64,000 bases of DNA. Source: Thermus caldilimi (GTDB taxonomy: Bacteria > Deinococcota > Deinococci > Deinococcales > Thermaceae). The stretch covers positions 62,001 through 126,000 of the forward strand of contig NZ_CP038452.1 in the NCBI RefSeq assembly GCF_004684245.1. Reading direction: 5' to 3'. How positions within the stretch are numbered: the stretch's first letter is position 1; each line of letters starts with the position of its first letter. Positions 17,073-25,428 of this stretch are shown piece after piece. The translations under genes and the position numbers were made by a program. A model generated the notes under the pieces. It was not told the DNA's origin. It saw only the letters and a list, made by a program, of their open reading frames with translations, and ran no database searches.

Positions 17073-17803
17073 GCGTCCCTCCAGGATGCGATCTTTCCAT
17101 GGAACTGGCGCGCCTTGGGCAGAAGGCGCACCAGGGCCTGGGCCGCCTCCTTGGGGCTTAGGAGGCGGCCCTCCTCCTTGTACCCGCGGAAAACCTGGTG
17201 CAGCACGGGGGCAGCGCTCCCCTGGGCCTCCCGGGCCTGGCGCTGCATCTCCGTCTCCACCACCCCGGGGCGGTAGACGAAGCAGGCCACCTCCGGCACC
17301 TCCGCGGCCAGCTGCCGGGCCAGGTGCTCCTCCGCGGCCTTGGCCACCGCGTAGGCCCCGATCCCGGGAAGGTTGGACTCTGCGGCCCCGGAGCCCACGT
17401 AAATGGCCACCCCTTCCCCTTTTGGCCGCAGGAGGGGGTAGGCGAAGCGGGCGAGCTGGTAGCCCGCCAGGAGGTTGGCCTCCAGCACCTCCAGGAAAAG
17501 CGGCTCCGCCATCTCGTAGATCCAAGGCCCCGGGTGCAGGACCCCGGCGTTGTGGACGTAGCCGTAAAAGTCCCCAAGCCCCTCGGCCTTCCGCACCAGG
17601 GCTTCCGCCACCTGGGCCTTCCCGGCGCTCCCCGCCACCCACTCCGCCCTGGCCCCTAGGGCACGAACCTCCTCGGCTACCTCCTTTAAGGGCCCTTCCG
17701 AGCGGGCGTTCAGCACCAGGTCGTAACCCGCCTGAGCCAGCTCCAGGGCCAGGGCCCGGCCGATGCCGCGGCTTGCCCCGGTGAGGATCAGGGTTTTCCT
17801 CAT
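17069..17803 (-). CDS. Short-chain dehydrogenase/reductase
   Basis: A 244-residue classical SDR with the Rossmann motif TGASRGIG (residues 8-15), the structural NAG of VHNAGVL and the catalytic YAVAK. A Ser of the YVGSGAAES segment precedes the Tyr. It should oxidise or reduce an alcohol/ketone with NAD(P). A basic residue in LNARSEG after the second strand hints at NADP preference. It resembles sepiapterin- or YciK-type SDRs. It overlaps ilvD and the upstream Uma2 gene by 4 nt each, so it is co-expressed with branched-chain amino-acid synthesis, but its substrate cannot be read from the sequence. Confidence 0.85.
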   Translation of the reverse strand: MRKTLILTGASRGIGRALALELAQAGYDLVLNARSEGPLKEVAEEVRALGARAEWVAGSAGKAQVAEALVRKAEGLGDFYGYVHNAGVLHPGPWIYEMAEPLFLEVLEANLLAGYQLARFAYPLLRPKGEGVAIYVGSGAAESNLPGIGAYAVAKAAEEHLARQLAAEVPEVACFVYRPGVVETEMQRQAREAQGSAAPVLHQVFRGYKEEGRLLSPKEAAQALVRLLPKARQFHGKIASWRDA

Positions 17804-18333
17804 AGGAGTTCCTCCACGGGGATCTCCACCCCCATAAAGGCCAGAGTGTCCTGGGGTCCCAGGGTTCTGACCTCCTTATAGCCTCCCTCCCTGGGCTCTC
17901 TGTGCACCAGAAACCGCCCGCCTTCCAGGTCTACCACCCAGACCTCGGGCACGCCCCCTTTGACGTAAAGGGGTACCTTCACCTCAAGGTCGTAGCGGAA
18001 GGAGGTTTCCGCCACTTCCACCACCAATAATGCGTCTTCTGCCGTGGGTAGCCCCTCCTCGTAGAAGTCGGACCGGGGTTGCAGGAGGGCGAGATCGGGG
18101 TAGAGCTCCGAGCCCCCCACCACCAGGGGGTTTTGCACGAAGAGGATGGCCTTGTGGGGCACGAGGGGGCTAAAGAGGGCGGTGAGCCTGGCCACTTTGG
18201 CGGCGTGGCGTTTTCCAATGGGACTCATCTCCAGCAGCTCTCCTTCCACCAGTTCCAGCCTCAGGTCCTCGGGAAAAACCCCGGCCTCCACCATGCGGTG
18301 GAACTCTTCCAGGGAGATCCGGTGGCGGGTCAT
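17800..18333 (-). CDS. Uma2-family (DUF820) PD-(D/E)XK nuclease-like protein, copy 2
   Basis: A 177-residue Uma2 protein with the restriction-endonuclease-like fold: LVEGELLEMSPIGKRHA, the acidic strand YPDLALL, ALLVVEVAETS followed by DLEVKVPLYVKGGVPEVWVVD. The D...ExE...K pattern expected for a metal-dependent nuclease is intact, but no reaction is proven for most Uma2 proteins. It is clearly homologous to the gene immediately upstream, so the two are a tandem duplication. Four-nt overlaps on both sides lock it into the leu-ilvD operon. Confidence 0.85.
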   Translation of the reverse strand: MTRHRISLEEFHRMVEAGVFPEDLRLELVEGELLEMSPIGKRHAAKVARLTALFSPLVPHKAILFVQNPLVVGGSELYPDLALLQPRSDFYEEGLPTAEDALLVVEVAETSFRYDLEVKVPLYVKGGVPEVWVVDLEGGRFLVHREPREGGYKEVRTLGPQDTLAFMGVEIPVEELL

Positions 18334-18869
18334 GGCAGGACCTCCTTCACGGGTACCCTGAGCCCCAGGACCTCCAGCTCGCCCCCCTCGAGGGCCTCCC
18401 GCTCCCCATAGCCCTCCCCGGCGGGCTTGCGGAAGACGTGCACCCGGTCCCGGGCCAGGTCCACCACCCAGACCTCCGGCACCCCGGCCTGGGCGTAGAG
18501 GGGCACCTTGACGTTCAGGTCGTAGTCCAGGGAGGTGTCCGCCACCTCCACCACCAGGAGGGCATCCCGGGCCTCGGGAACCTTGTCCCGGTAGAAGTCT
18601 TCCCGGTGGGCGAGGAGAACGAGGTCGGGTTGGGGTTCGCTTTCCGGGGAAAGCCTCAGGGGGTCCTGAACCTGCAGAAGGGCTTTCCTCGCCTGTTGCA
18701 GGGGAAAGAGCAGGTCCATAAGCCGCTTAACCGCCGCCATGTGGCGCTTGCCTACCGGGCTCATGGTGACGATCTCTCCCTCTACCAGCTCCACCCGGGC
18801 GTCCTCGGGGAGGATGCCGGCCTCGTGCATGCGGTGGAAGTCCTCAGTGGTGAAGCGGTGGCGGAGCAT
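18330..18869 (-). CDS. Uma2-family (DUF820) PD-(D/E)XK nuclease-like protein, copy 1
   Basis: A 179-residue paralogue of the next gene with the same motif order: ELVEGEIVTMSPVGKRHM, PQPDLVLLAHREDFY, ALLVVEVADTSLDYDLNVKVPLY and GVPEVWVVD. All candidate acidic/Lys catalytic positions are present. It starts 5 nt after the leuB stop and overlaps its twin by 4 nt. Uma2 genes are multicopy in cyanobacteria, Deinococcus and Thermus and usually scattered, so a tandem pair inside a biosynthetic operon is unusual. A third, broken Uma2 lies at 24635-24799. Confidence 0.86.
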   Translation of the reverse strand: MLRHRFTTEDFHRMHEAGILPEDARVELVEGEIVTMSPVGKRHMAAVKRLMDLLFPLQQARKALLQVQDPLRLSPESEPQPDLVLLAHREDFYRDKVPEARDALLVVEVADTSLDYDLNVKVPLYAQAGVPEVWVVDLARDRVHVFRKPAGEGYGEREALEGGELEVLGLRVPVKEVLP

Positions 18870-18874
18870 TTCCC

Positions 18875-20514
<1,640 letters not shown>

Positions 20515-20517
20515 GGC

Positions 20518-21930
20518 TTACCTCCCGATCCCAAACACTTCCCGGGCGTCGGCGATCTCGCCCGCCACCGCCGCCGCCGCCACCATAAGGGGGCTCATGA
20601 GCACCGTGCGCCCCCTGGGGCTTCCCATGCGCCCCTTGTAGTTGCGGTTGGAGGAGCTGGCGGCCAGTTCGTCCCCTTCGAGGCGGTCCGGGTTCATGGC
20701 CAGGCACATGGAGCACCCGGGGTTCCGCCACTCAAACCCCGCTTCCTGGAAAATCTCGGCGATGCCCTCTTCCTCCGCCTTCTTGGCCACCCACTCCGAG
20801 CCCGGCACCACCAGGGCCCGCACCCCCTTCTTCACCTTGTGGCCCTTGAGGAAGCGGGCTACCTCGCGAAGGTCGGAAAGCCTGGCGTTGGTACAGCTTC
20901 CGATGAAGGCCACCTGGATGGGCACCCCCTTGATGGGCTGCCCCGGCCTCAGGCCCATGTAGGCCAGGGCTTCCTCGGCCACGGGGCGCTCTTCAAGGGA
21001 AAGCTCCTCCAAAAGGGGAATCCTCCCGTCTATGGGCACCGCCTGCCCCGGGTTGATGCCCCAGGTGACCGTGGGGGGGATGTCCTCCGCCCGGAAGGTG
21101 ACCACGTCGTCATAGTGGGCGTCCGGATCCGAAGCAAAGCTCCGCCAGCGCCGCTTGGCCTCCTCCCACTCGGCTCCCTTGGGGCTATAGTGGCGGCCTT
21201 CCAGGTAGGCGAAGGTGGTTTCGTCGGGGTTCACATACCCGATGCGGGCCCCGCCCTCGATGGACATGTTGCAAAGGGTCATGCGGCTTTCCATGTCCAT
21301 GGCCTCCACCGCGCTTCCCCCGTACTCGTAGGCGTAGCCCAACCCTCCCTTCACCCCCAGGTGGCGGATGATGTGGAGGATCACGTCCTTGGCGTAGACC
21401 CCGGGAGAAAGCTTCCCTTCGATGTTGATGCGCCGCACCTTCAGCTTCTGGGCCGCCAGGGTCTGGGTGGCGAGGACGTCCCGCACCTGGCTGGTGCCGA
21501 TGCCGAAGGCCACGGCCCCGAAGGCCCCGTGGGTGGAGGTGTGGGAATCCCCGCAGGCGATGGTCATGCCGGGTTGGGTTAAGCCCAGCTGGGGGCCGAT
21601 CACGTGCACGATGCCCTGGTTCCCGCTTCCCAGGTCAAAGAAGGTTATCCCATGCTCCCTTGTGTTTTGCCTAAGGGCCTCCAGCATGCTCTGGGCCAGA
21701 GGATCCTGGAAGGGCTCGGTGCGGTCGTGGGTGGGGACGATGTGGTCCACGGTGGCGAAGGTGCGGTGGGGGTAGCGTACCTTAAGGCCGAGGTCCCTCA
21801 GCATCCCGAAGGCTTGGGGACTGGTGACCTCGTGCAGGAGGTGGAGGTCTATGAAAAGCTGGCTTTGCCCGCTTCGGAGCTTCCTGACCTCGTGCGCCTC
21901 CCAGACTTTCTCGTAAAGCGTTTTTCCCAT
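20518..21930 (-). CDS. leuC: 3-isopropylmalate dehydratase large subunit
   Basis: The 470-residue aconitase-family protein isomerises 2- to 3-isopropylmalate using a [4Fe-4S] cluster. Cluster cysteines are in IGSCTNAR and [21 protein letters not shown] and [12 protein letters not shown] are active-site signatures. The gene starts just after an intrinsic-terminator-like attenuator and a Leu-rich leader peptide, with GGGAGGG (21933-21939) as ribosome binding site. It heads leuC-leuD-leuB-uma2-uma2-SDR-ilvD. Confidence 0.97.
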   Translation of the reverse strand: MGKTLYEKVWEAHEVRKLRSGQSQLFIDLHLLHEVTSPQAFGMLRDLGLKVRYPHRTFATVDHIVPTHDRTEPFQDPLAQSMLEALRQNTREHGITFFDLGSGNQGIVHVIGPQLGLTQPGMTIACGDSHTSTHGAFGAVAFGIGTSQVRDVLATQTLAAQKLKVRRINIEGKLSPGVYAKDVILHIIRHLGVKGGLGYAYEYGGSAVEAMDMESRMTLCNMSIEGGARIGYVNPDETTFAYLEGRHYSPKGAEWEEAKRRWRSFASDPDAHYDDVVTFRAEDIPPTVTWGINPGQAVPIDGRIPLLEELSLEERPVAEEALAYMGLRPGQPIKGVPIQVAFIGSCTNARLSDLREVARFLKGHKVKKGVRALVVPGSEWVAKKAEEEGIAEIFQEAGFEWRNPGCSMCLAMNPDRLEGDELAASSSNRNYKGRMGSPRGRTVLMSPLMVAAAAVAGEIADAREVFGIGR

Positions 21931-21941
21931 GCTCCCTCCCT

Positions 21942-21973
21942 TACAAAAATCCCCCGGGTTTTGGGCCCGGGGG
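21942..21973 (-). terminator. Attenuator (intrinsic terminator) in the leuC leader
   Basis: Read on the minus strand, CCCCCGGG (21973-21966) pairs perfectly with CCCGGGGG (21958-21951) and is followed by ATTTTTGT, a bona fide terminator located before leuC. An alternative pairing is available: CTTCCCCCGGG (21976-21966) can instead pair with CCCGG...GGGAAG (22004-21986), which lies in the 3' arm of the leader-peptide hairpin (21990-22015). That gives the mutually exclusive 1:2, 2:3, 3:4 stems of transcription attenuation. Confidence 0.8.
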
Positions 21974-21990
21974 AAGGCAACGGGGCTTCC

Positions 21991-22038
21991 CTAAGCCGGG
22001 CCCGCCCGGCCTAGGTCTAGCAGGATGCCCCGCCGCAT
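21991..22038 (-). CDS. leu operon leader peptide (15 residues)
   Basis: ATG at 22038 opens a 15-codon frame MRRGILLDLGRAGPA. It has Ile-Leu-Leu-Asp-Leu in the middle, written ATC CTG CTA GAC CTA with two CTA codons that are rare in this genome. The following codons form the hairpin CCTAGGCCGGG/CCCGGCTTAGG (22015-21990). A ribosome starved for leucyl-tRNA at codons 6-9 would keep stem 1:2 open and favour the antiterminator. The ATG sits about 8 nt after the -10, so the message is leaderless or nearly so. Function is inferred from this architecture. Confidence 0.75.
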   Translation of the reverse strand: MRRGILLDLGRAGPA

Positions 22039-22046
22039 TGCCCTAT

Positions 22047-22075
22047 AGCCTACGCTGCCTTTGCCTTAGGGTCAA
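22047..22075 (-). promoter_or_regulatory. Promoter of the leu operon leader
   Basis: On the minus strand TTGACC (22075-22070) and TAGGCT (22052-22047) are separated by 17 bp, placing the start of transcription at or just before the leader-peptide ATG at 22038. It overlaps the upstream region of the divergent coiled-coil gene. Confidence 0.7.
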
Positions 22076-22098
22076 GGGCTATGCTAGCCTGAAGGCAG

Positions 22099-22569
22099 AT
22101 GACCACCGAGGAGCGGCTTTACAAGCTGGAGGGAATCGTGGAAGGGGTGATGGCCACCCTTCCGGAGCGGATTACCTCCCTGGAAAACCGCATGGACCTC
22201 CTGCGCCAGGAGATCAAGGGCGACATAGTGGGCTTGCGCCAAGAGCTTAAGGGCGAGGTGGTGGCCTTGCGCCAGGAATTCAAGGCGGAGATGGCCGCCT
22301 TACGCCAGGAGTTCAAGGCGGACATGGCCGCCTTACGCCAGGAGCTCAAGGGAGACATGGCCACCCTTCGCCAGGAGCTCAAGGGAGACATGGCCGCCTT
22401 ACGTCAGGAGCTCGAGGGCAATATGGCCTCTTTACGCCAAGAGCTCAAGGAGGACATGGTTTCCTTGCGCCAGGAGCTCAAGGGGGACATCAATACCGCC
22501 TTAAACCGCCTTATGCTCTACTTCAGCGCCCTGGCGGTGATCCTGGCCCTCCTCACCCTTTGGCGCTAG
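22099..22569 (+). CDS. Hendecad-repeat coiled-coil protein with C-terminal membrane anchor
   Basis: A 156-residue protein whose residues about 33-133 consist of nine 11-residue repeats of the form LRQELKGDMAA. The 11-residue period predicts a long right-handed or straight coiled coil. The N-terminal part (ERLYKLEGIVEGVMATLPERI) is also helical. Residues about 137-155 (LMLYFSALAVILALLTLW) form one transmembrane helix, so the coil would project from the membrane. It resembles DUF1640-like proteins, whose job is unclear. At the DNA level the repeat is 33 bp (about 22197-22490), so copy number could vary by recombination. Confidence 0.75.
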   Translation: MTTEERLYKLEGIVEGVMATLPERITSLENRMDLLRQEIKGDIVGLRQELKGEVVALRQEFKAEMAALRQEFKADMAALRQELKGDMATLRQELKGDMAALRQELEGNMASLRQELKEDMVSLRQELKGDINTALNRLMLYFSALAVILALLTLWR

Positions 22570-22572
22570 GGC

Positions 22573-22601
22573 TTGACGGGAAAAGGGCCCTTCCGTACAA
22601 T
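22573..22601 (+). promoter_or_regulatory. tRNA-Leu promoter
   Basis: TTGACG (22573-22578) and TACAAT (22596-22601) with a 17-bp spacer, ending 13 nt before the mature 5' end of the tRNA. This is among the best sigma-A-type promoters in the window. Confidence 0.8.
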
Positions 22602-22614
22602 GACCCTTGCGTCT

Positions 22615-22701
22615 GCCGGGGTGGCGGAATTGGTAGACGCGCACGATTCAGGGTCGTGTGTCCTTGCGGACGTGCGGGTTCAAGTCCCGCCCCCGGCACC
22701 A
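22615..22701 (+). tRNA. tRNA-Leu (anticodon CAG)
   Basis: An 87-nt class II tRNA. Acceptor arms GCCGGGG (22615-22621) and CCCCGGC (22691-22697) pair fully and the CCA is encoded (22699-22701). The D-loop has GGTAGAC and the T-arm GGGTTCAAGTCCC. The anticodon CAG (22649-22651) sits in the 7-nt loop TTCAGGG, and there is a long variable arm around TGTCCTTGCGGACG. It decodes CTG, the dominant Leu codon here. It has its own promoter and a terminator. Confidence 0.97.
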
Positions 22702-22706
22702 GGAGG

Positions 22707-22727
22707 CCCCGCTTATGCGGGGTTTTT
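22707..22727 (+). terminator. Terminator after tRNA-Leu
   Basis: Stem CCCCGC/GCGGGG (22707-22712 and 22717-22722) with a TTAT loop, followed directly by TTTTT: a standard intrinsic terminator. Confidence 0.85.
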
Positions 22728-22742
22728 GCTATTCTTAAGGGC

Positions 22743-23756
22743 ATGACGCGGGTTCTTTCCGGCATCCAGCCCTCGGGGGAGATCCACATCGGCAACTACC
22801 TGGGGGCCATCAAGCAGTGGGTGGAACTAGGGGAGAGGTTGGGCCGGGAGGCCTTCTTCTGCATCGTGGACTACCACGCCCTCACCAACCCCCTGGCCTA
22901 CGACCCTAGCACCTTGGCCCAGCGTACCTTTGAGGCCGCCCTGGTGAACATGGCGGCGGGCCTTAACCCGGAAAAGGTCACCCTCTTCGTCCAGTCCCAC
23001 GTGCCCGAGCACACGGAGCTTTCCTGGGTCTTCACCACCATCACCCCCCTGGGAGACCTCACCCGCATGACCCAGTTCAAGGACAAGGCCGCCAAGCAGG
23101 AGGCGGTCTGGAGCGGTCTCCTCATGTACCCAGTGCTGCAAGCGGCGGACATCCTCATCTACAAGGCGGACACCGTCCCCGTGGGGGAAGACCAGGTGCA
23201 GCACATCGAGCTCACCCGGGAGATCGCAAGGCGCTTCAACGCCCTTTTCGGGGAAACCTTCCCCGAGCCCGAAGCCCTTCTTAACCCCGAGGCCCCCAGG
23301 GTGCCGGGCATCGACGGCAAGGCCAAGATGAGCAAGTCCCTGGGGAACACCATCGGGCTTCTGGAGGACGAAAGGAGCATCTGGGAGAAGATCCGCCACC
23401 TCCCCGACGACCCCCAGAGGATCCGCCTTGCAGACCCCGGGGACCCGGAGCGCACCATCGTCTTCACCTACCTCTCCTACTTCGCCCCCAAGGAGCTGGT
23501 GGAGGCCCTGAAGGAGGAGTACCGCAGGGCGGGCATCGGCACCCTGGTGGTGAAGCGGATCCTCTTCGAGGAGATGATGAAGGTCCTCCGCCCCATCCGC
23601 GAGCGGGCTGAGGAGCTCAAAAAGCACCCCGACTACGTGATGGATGCCCTCTTGGAAGGGGCCAAGCGGGCCCGGGCGGTGGCCCAGGCCACCATGGAAG
23701 AGGTGCGGGAGAAGGTGGGGCTCCTTCTCCCCACGAAGCGCCCGGTGTACCGGTGA
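22743..23756 (+). CDS. trpS: Tryptophanyl-tRNA synthetase
   Basis: This 337-residue class I synthetase charges tRNA-Trp. The HIGH motif appears as IHIGNYLGA and the KMSKS loop is exact (GKAKMSKSLGNT). MYPVLQAADILIY and VGEDQVQHIELTREIA line the Trp and ATP sites. The ATG at 22743 lies 7 nt after TATTCT (22730-22735), a leaderless start. An upstream in-frame extension would run through the tRNA gene and is rejected. The end overlaps scpA by 4 nt (GTGA). Confidence 0.96.
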   Translation: MTRVLSGIQPSGEIHIGNYLGAIKQWVELGERLGREAFFCIVDYHALTNPLAYDPSTLAQRTFEAALVNMAAGLNPEKVTLFVQSHVPEHTELSWVFTTITPLGDLTRMTQFKDKAAKQEAVWSGLLMYPVLQAADILIYKADTVPVGEDQVQHIELTREIARRFNALFGETFPEPEALLNPEAPRVPGIDGKAKMSKSLGNTIGLLEDERSIWEKIRHLPDDPQRIRLADPGDPERTIVFTYLSYFAPKELVEALKEEYRRAGIGTLVVKRILFEEMMKVLRPIRERAEELKKHPDYVMDALLEGAKRARAVAQATMEEVREKVGLLLPTKRPVYR

Positions 23757-24481
23757 TTCGGCTGGAGTTCCCCGGGTTTTCCGGTACACCACAGGAGCTG
23801 AGGGAAGCCCTGAGGCGGGGGCGGGTTTCCCCCAGGGCCTTGCCCGTGCTTTCCATCGTGGAGCAGGCTCTTTCCCAGGTTCCCGAGGACCTGAGGGCAA
23901 GGAGCGAACTCCTCCCCATCCTGGCGGAGTTGCTGGTCCTTAAGCTTTCCCCGGAAAAGGCCCTTACCCCAAGGGAGGAAGGGGAGGAGGCTCCTTTGGT
24001 GCGGGTGCTTTTGGATTTTTCGGATACCGTGGCCTTTCTGGAGGAGCGGCTTAGAAAGCGCTCTCGGCTGATTCCTGTTCCCCCTCCTCCCTTACCCAGG
24101 CCCGCCCTGCGGCTTCCCCCCAGGGTCCTGGCCGAAGCGGCAAGGCCTTTCAGGAGGGCGATCCTGGCCTTAACCCCGGAGAGCTTTGGCCTCGTGGAGG
24201 CCTGGGCTCGGCTTCAGGGCTTCTTGAAAGGGCGCCTTCCCTTCCACCTTCTTCCCTTAAGAACCTGGCAGGAGAAGGCCATGGGCTTCGCCGCTCTCCT
24301 GGAGGCCTATCGGCTCGGGCGGGTAGGGCTGGAGCAGGAGGAGAACTTTGGCCCCCTTTGGGTGGAGGCGGCACAGGGTGGGTCCGGGGGGTTATCCGAG
24401 CAGGGAAGCGGTGATCCAGCCGCAGAGGCGATAGACAATTTTCCTGAAGCGTTCAGGGGAAATCTCTCCAAGCTTGTATAA
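23753..24481 (+). CDS. scpA: Segregation and condensation protein A
   Basis: A 242-residue kleisin-like subunit that bridges SMC heads together with ScpB during chromosome segregation. The N-terminal part (LSIVEQALSQVPEDL...SELLPILAELLVLKL) and the C-terminal winged helix (FAALLEAYRLGRVGLEQEENFGPL) fit ScpA; the family normally stops right after this. Here another 30 or so residues follow (GGSGGLSEQGSGDPAAEAIDN and on), encoded antisense to the mazF remnant. The tail is therefore probably read-through into foreign DNA rather than conserved protein. No scpB is adjacent. GTG start overlapping trpS. Confidence 0.82.
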   Translation: MIRLEFPGFSGTPQELREALRRGRVSPRALPVLSIVEQALSQVPEDLRARSELLPILAELLVLKLSPEKALTPREEGEEAPLVRVLLDFSDTVAFLEERLRKRSRLIPVPPPPLPRPALRLPPRVLAEAARPFRRAILALTPESFGLVEAWARLQGFLKGRLPFHLLPLRTWQEKAMGFAALLEAYRLGRVGLEQEENFGPLWVEAAQGGSGGLSEQGSGDPAAEAIDNFPEAFRGNLSKLV

Positions 24482-24645
24482 GAGCTTTTCTTCCACTACA
24501 GCAAGGCGGCTTAAGCGCACCACACTGAACCGTTTGAGCCCTGTGGGGGGAAAGTCTGGGTCTCGTTCGTGGATGACCTCGACCAGTCCGTGCACGGCCT
24601 GGTGCATTTGGCTGGAGATCATGTAGCCCCTTAAGTTTTTCACCG
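24392..24645 (-). pseudogene. MazF/PemK-type toxin remnant (C-terminal part)
   Basis: On the minus strand the frame carries GYMISSQMHQAVHGLVEVI, DPDFPPTGLKRFSVVRLSRL and VEEKLLYKLGEISPERFRK, matching the C-terminal two thirds of MazF/PemK mRNA-interferase toxins. The N-terminal strand with the usual GDVVLVPFPFSD motif is missing. What lies upstream in the same frame is out-of-frame Uma2 sequence. No antitoxin is adjacent. Its 3' end overlaps the 3' end of scpA by 90 nt. I call it a dead toxin gene left by recombination. Confidence 0.65.
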
Positions 24646-24799
24646 CCGTGGATACCTGGCCTGGGAAGAGGCCCAGCCCGAGTGGCACGAGCTGGTGGAG
24701 GGGGTGCCCTACGCTATGACTAGGGCCACCTTCTTCTATCCCGACCTCATGCTGGTCTGTTTCGGTGCTCCTCCCCACACCCGGAGGAACGGGTTTTAG
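24635..24799 (+). pseudogene. Uma2-family gene remnant with internal deletion
   Basis: The plus-strand frame from 24635 reads RRGYLAWEEAQPEWHELVEG then VPYAMT, the start of a Uma2 protein. It then jumps straight to FFYPDLMLVC, which in the family lies about 40 residues later, and falls out of homology before TAG at 24797. Both the centre and the C-terminal nuclease half are lost. It begins where the mazF homology ends, so the two remnants were joined by deletion. Confidence 0.6.
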
Positions 24800-24810
24800 G
24801 GTGTATAGCC

Positions 24811-25340
24811 CTAGACCGGGGGCTTGTGGCTTGCTTGGAGGAGGCGGTAGAGGTCAAAGGTGCGCTCCACCATTCCCTCTAGGCCCCACTTCCCCGTCCA
24901 GGCGTACCCCCTCTCCGCCAGCCTCCCGGCCAGGGAAGGCTCCCGCAACACCGCTTTCAAGGCCTCGGCTAAGGCCTCGGGGCTCCCGTCCTCGGCCACC
25001 AGGGCCAGCCCTTCCGCCCTAAGCCAGGGGCCAAGGCCGGGCGTGGGGGCGCTCACCACGGGCACCCCCAGGGCGAGGGCCTCGAGGACCACATACGGTA
25101 TCCCCTCGTAGGCGCTGGTGAGGAGGAGGGCATCTAAGGCAGGCAAGAAGGTTCTAGCCTCCCGCCCCCCAGGAAATGCACCCGCTCCCCCAGGCCCAAG
25201 GCTTCCACTTGGGCCTCCACCTTCTCCCGCAAGGGGCCATCCCCCACCACCGCCAGGCGGGTTTGGGGAAGCTCCTTGGCAAGAAGGGCGAAACGGGTGG
25301 AAAGGTTCTTCCTGCCGGGCCTATCTCTGCACCTCGTCCC
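24811..25340 (-). pseudogene. GT4-family glycosyltransferase remnant, 5'-truncated and frameshifted
   Basis: The C-terminal half of a GT-B glycosyltransferase is visible in two frames. The first, 25340-25165, has NLSTRFALLAKELPQTRLAV, VVGDGPLREKV and GERVHFLGG. The second, 25164-24811, has LPALDALLLTSAYEGIPYV and the donor-binding EALALGVPVVSAP. Adding one base to the six-base run at 25165-25170 joins them smoothly (HFLGGREARTFLPALDALLL). The N-terminal acceptor domain (about 150-180 residues) is absent, because the next gene's promoter begins there. This copy is therefore nonfunctional even if the frameshift is an error. Confidence 0.8.
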
Positions 25341-25408
25341 GTCAGGCCCAAGGCGGAATCCAAGATGTGGCACCTACCTCATTCCCCCAATGCAGAAGCC
25401 TTGCCCCC

Positions 25409-25426
25409 TATAATCGCCTCAGGAGG
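25409..25426 (+). promoter_or_regulatory. -10 box and ribosome binding site of the first polysaccharide-island gene
   Basis: A perfect TATAAT (25409-25414) lies upstream of AGGAGG (25421-25426), which precedes the ATG at 25429. No convincing -35 is seen. This promoter sits exactly at the truncated edge of the GT4 remnant. Confidence 0.55.
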
Positions 25427-25428
25427 TC

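Noticed and set aside
17073-17642. N-terminal extension of ilvD overlapping the SDR gene
   Set aside because: The extension is low-complexity translation of the SDR in another frame; the ATG at 17072 with a 4-nt overlap matches the family start.
22197-22490. The 33-bp repeats as a CRISPR array
   Set aside because: The repeats are contiguous without spacers and encode an in-frame 11-residue coil.
22560-22742. N-terminal extension of trpS through the tRNA gene
   Set aside because: It would translate the tRNA-Leu promoter, tRNA and terminator. A leaderless -10 and the conserved protein start fix the ATG at 22743.
24392-24778. The MazF-like frame as a functional toxin gene
   Set aside because: The N-terminal third with the RNA-binding strand motif is missing and there is no antitoxin; the upstream codons read Uma2 sequence out of frame.
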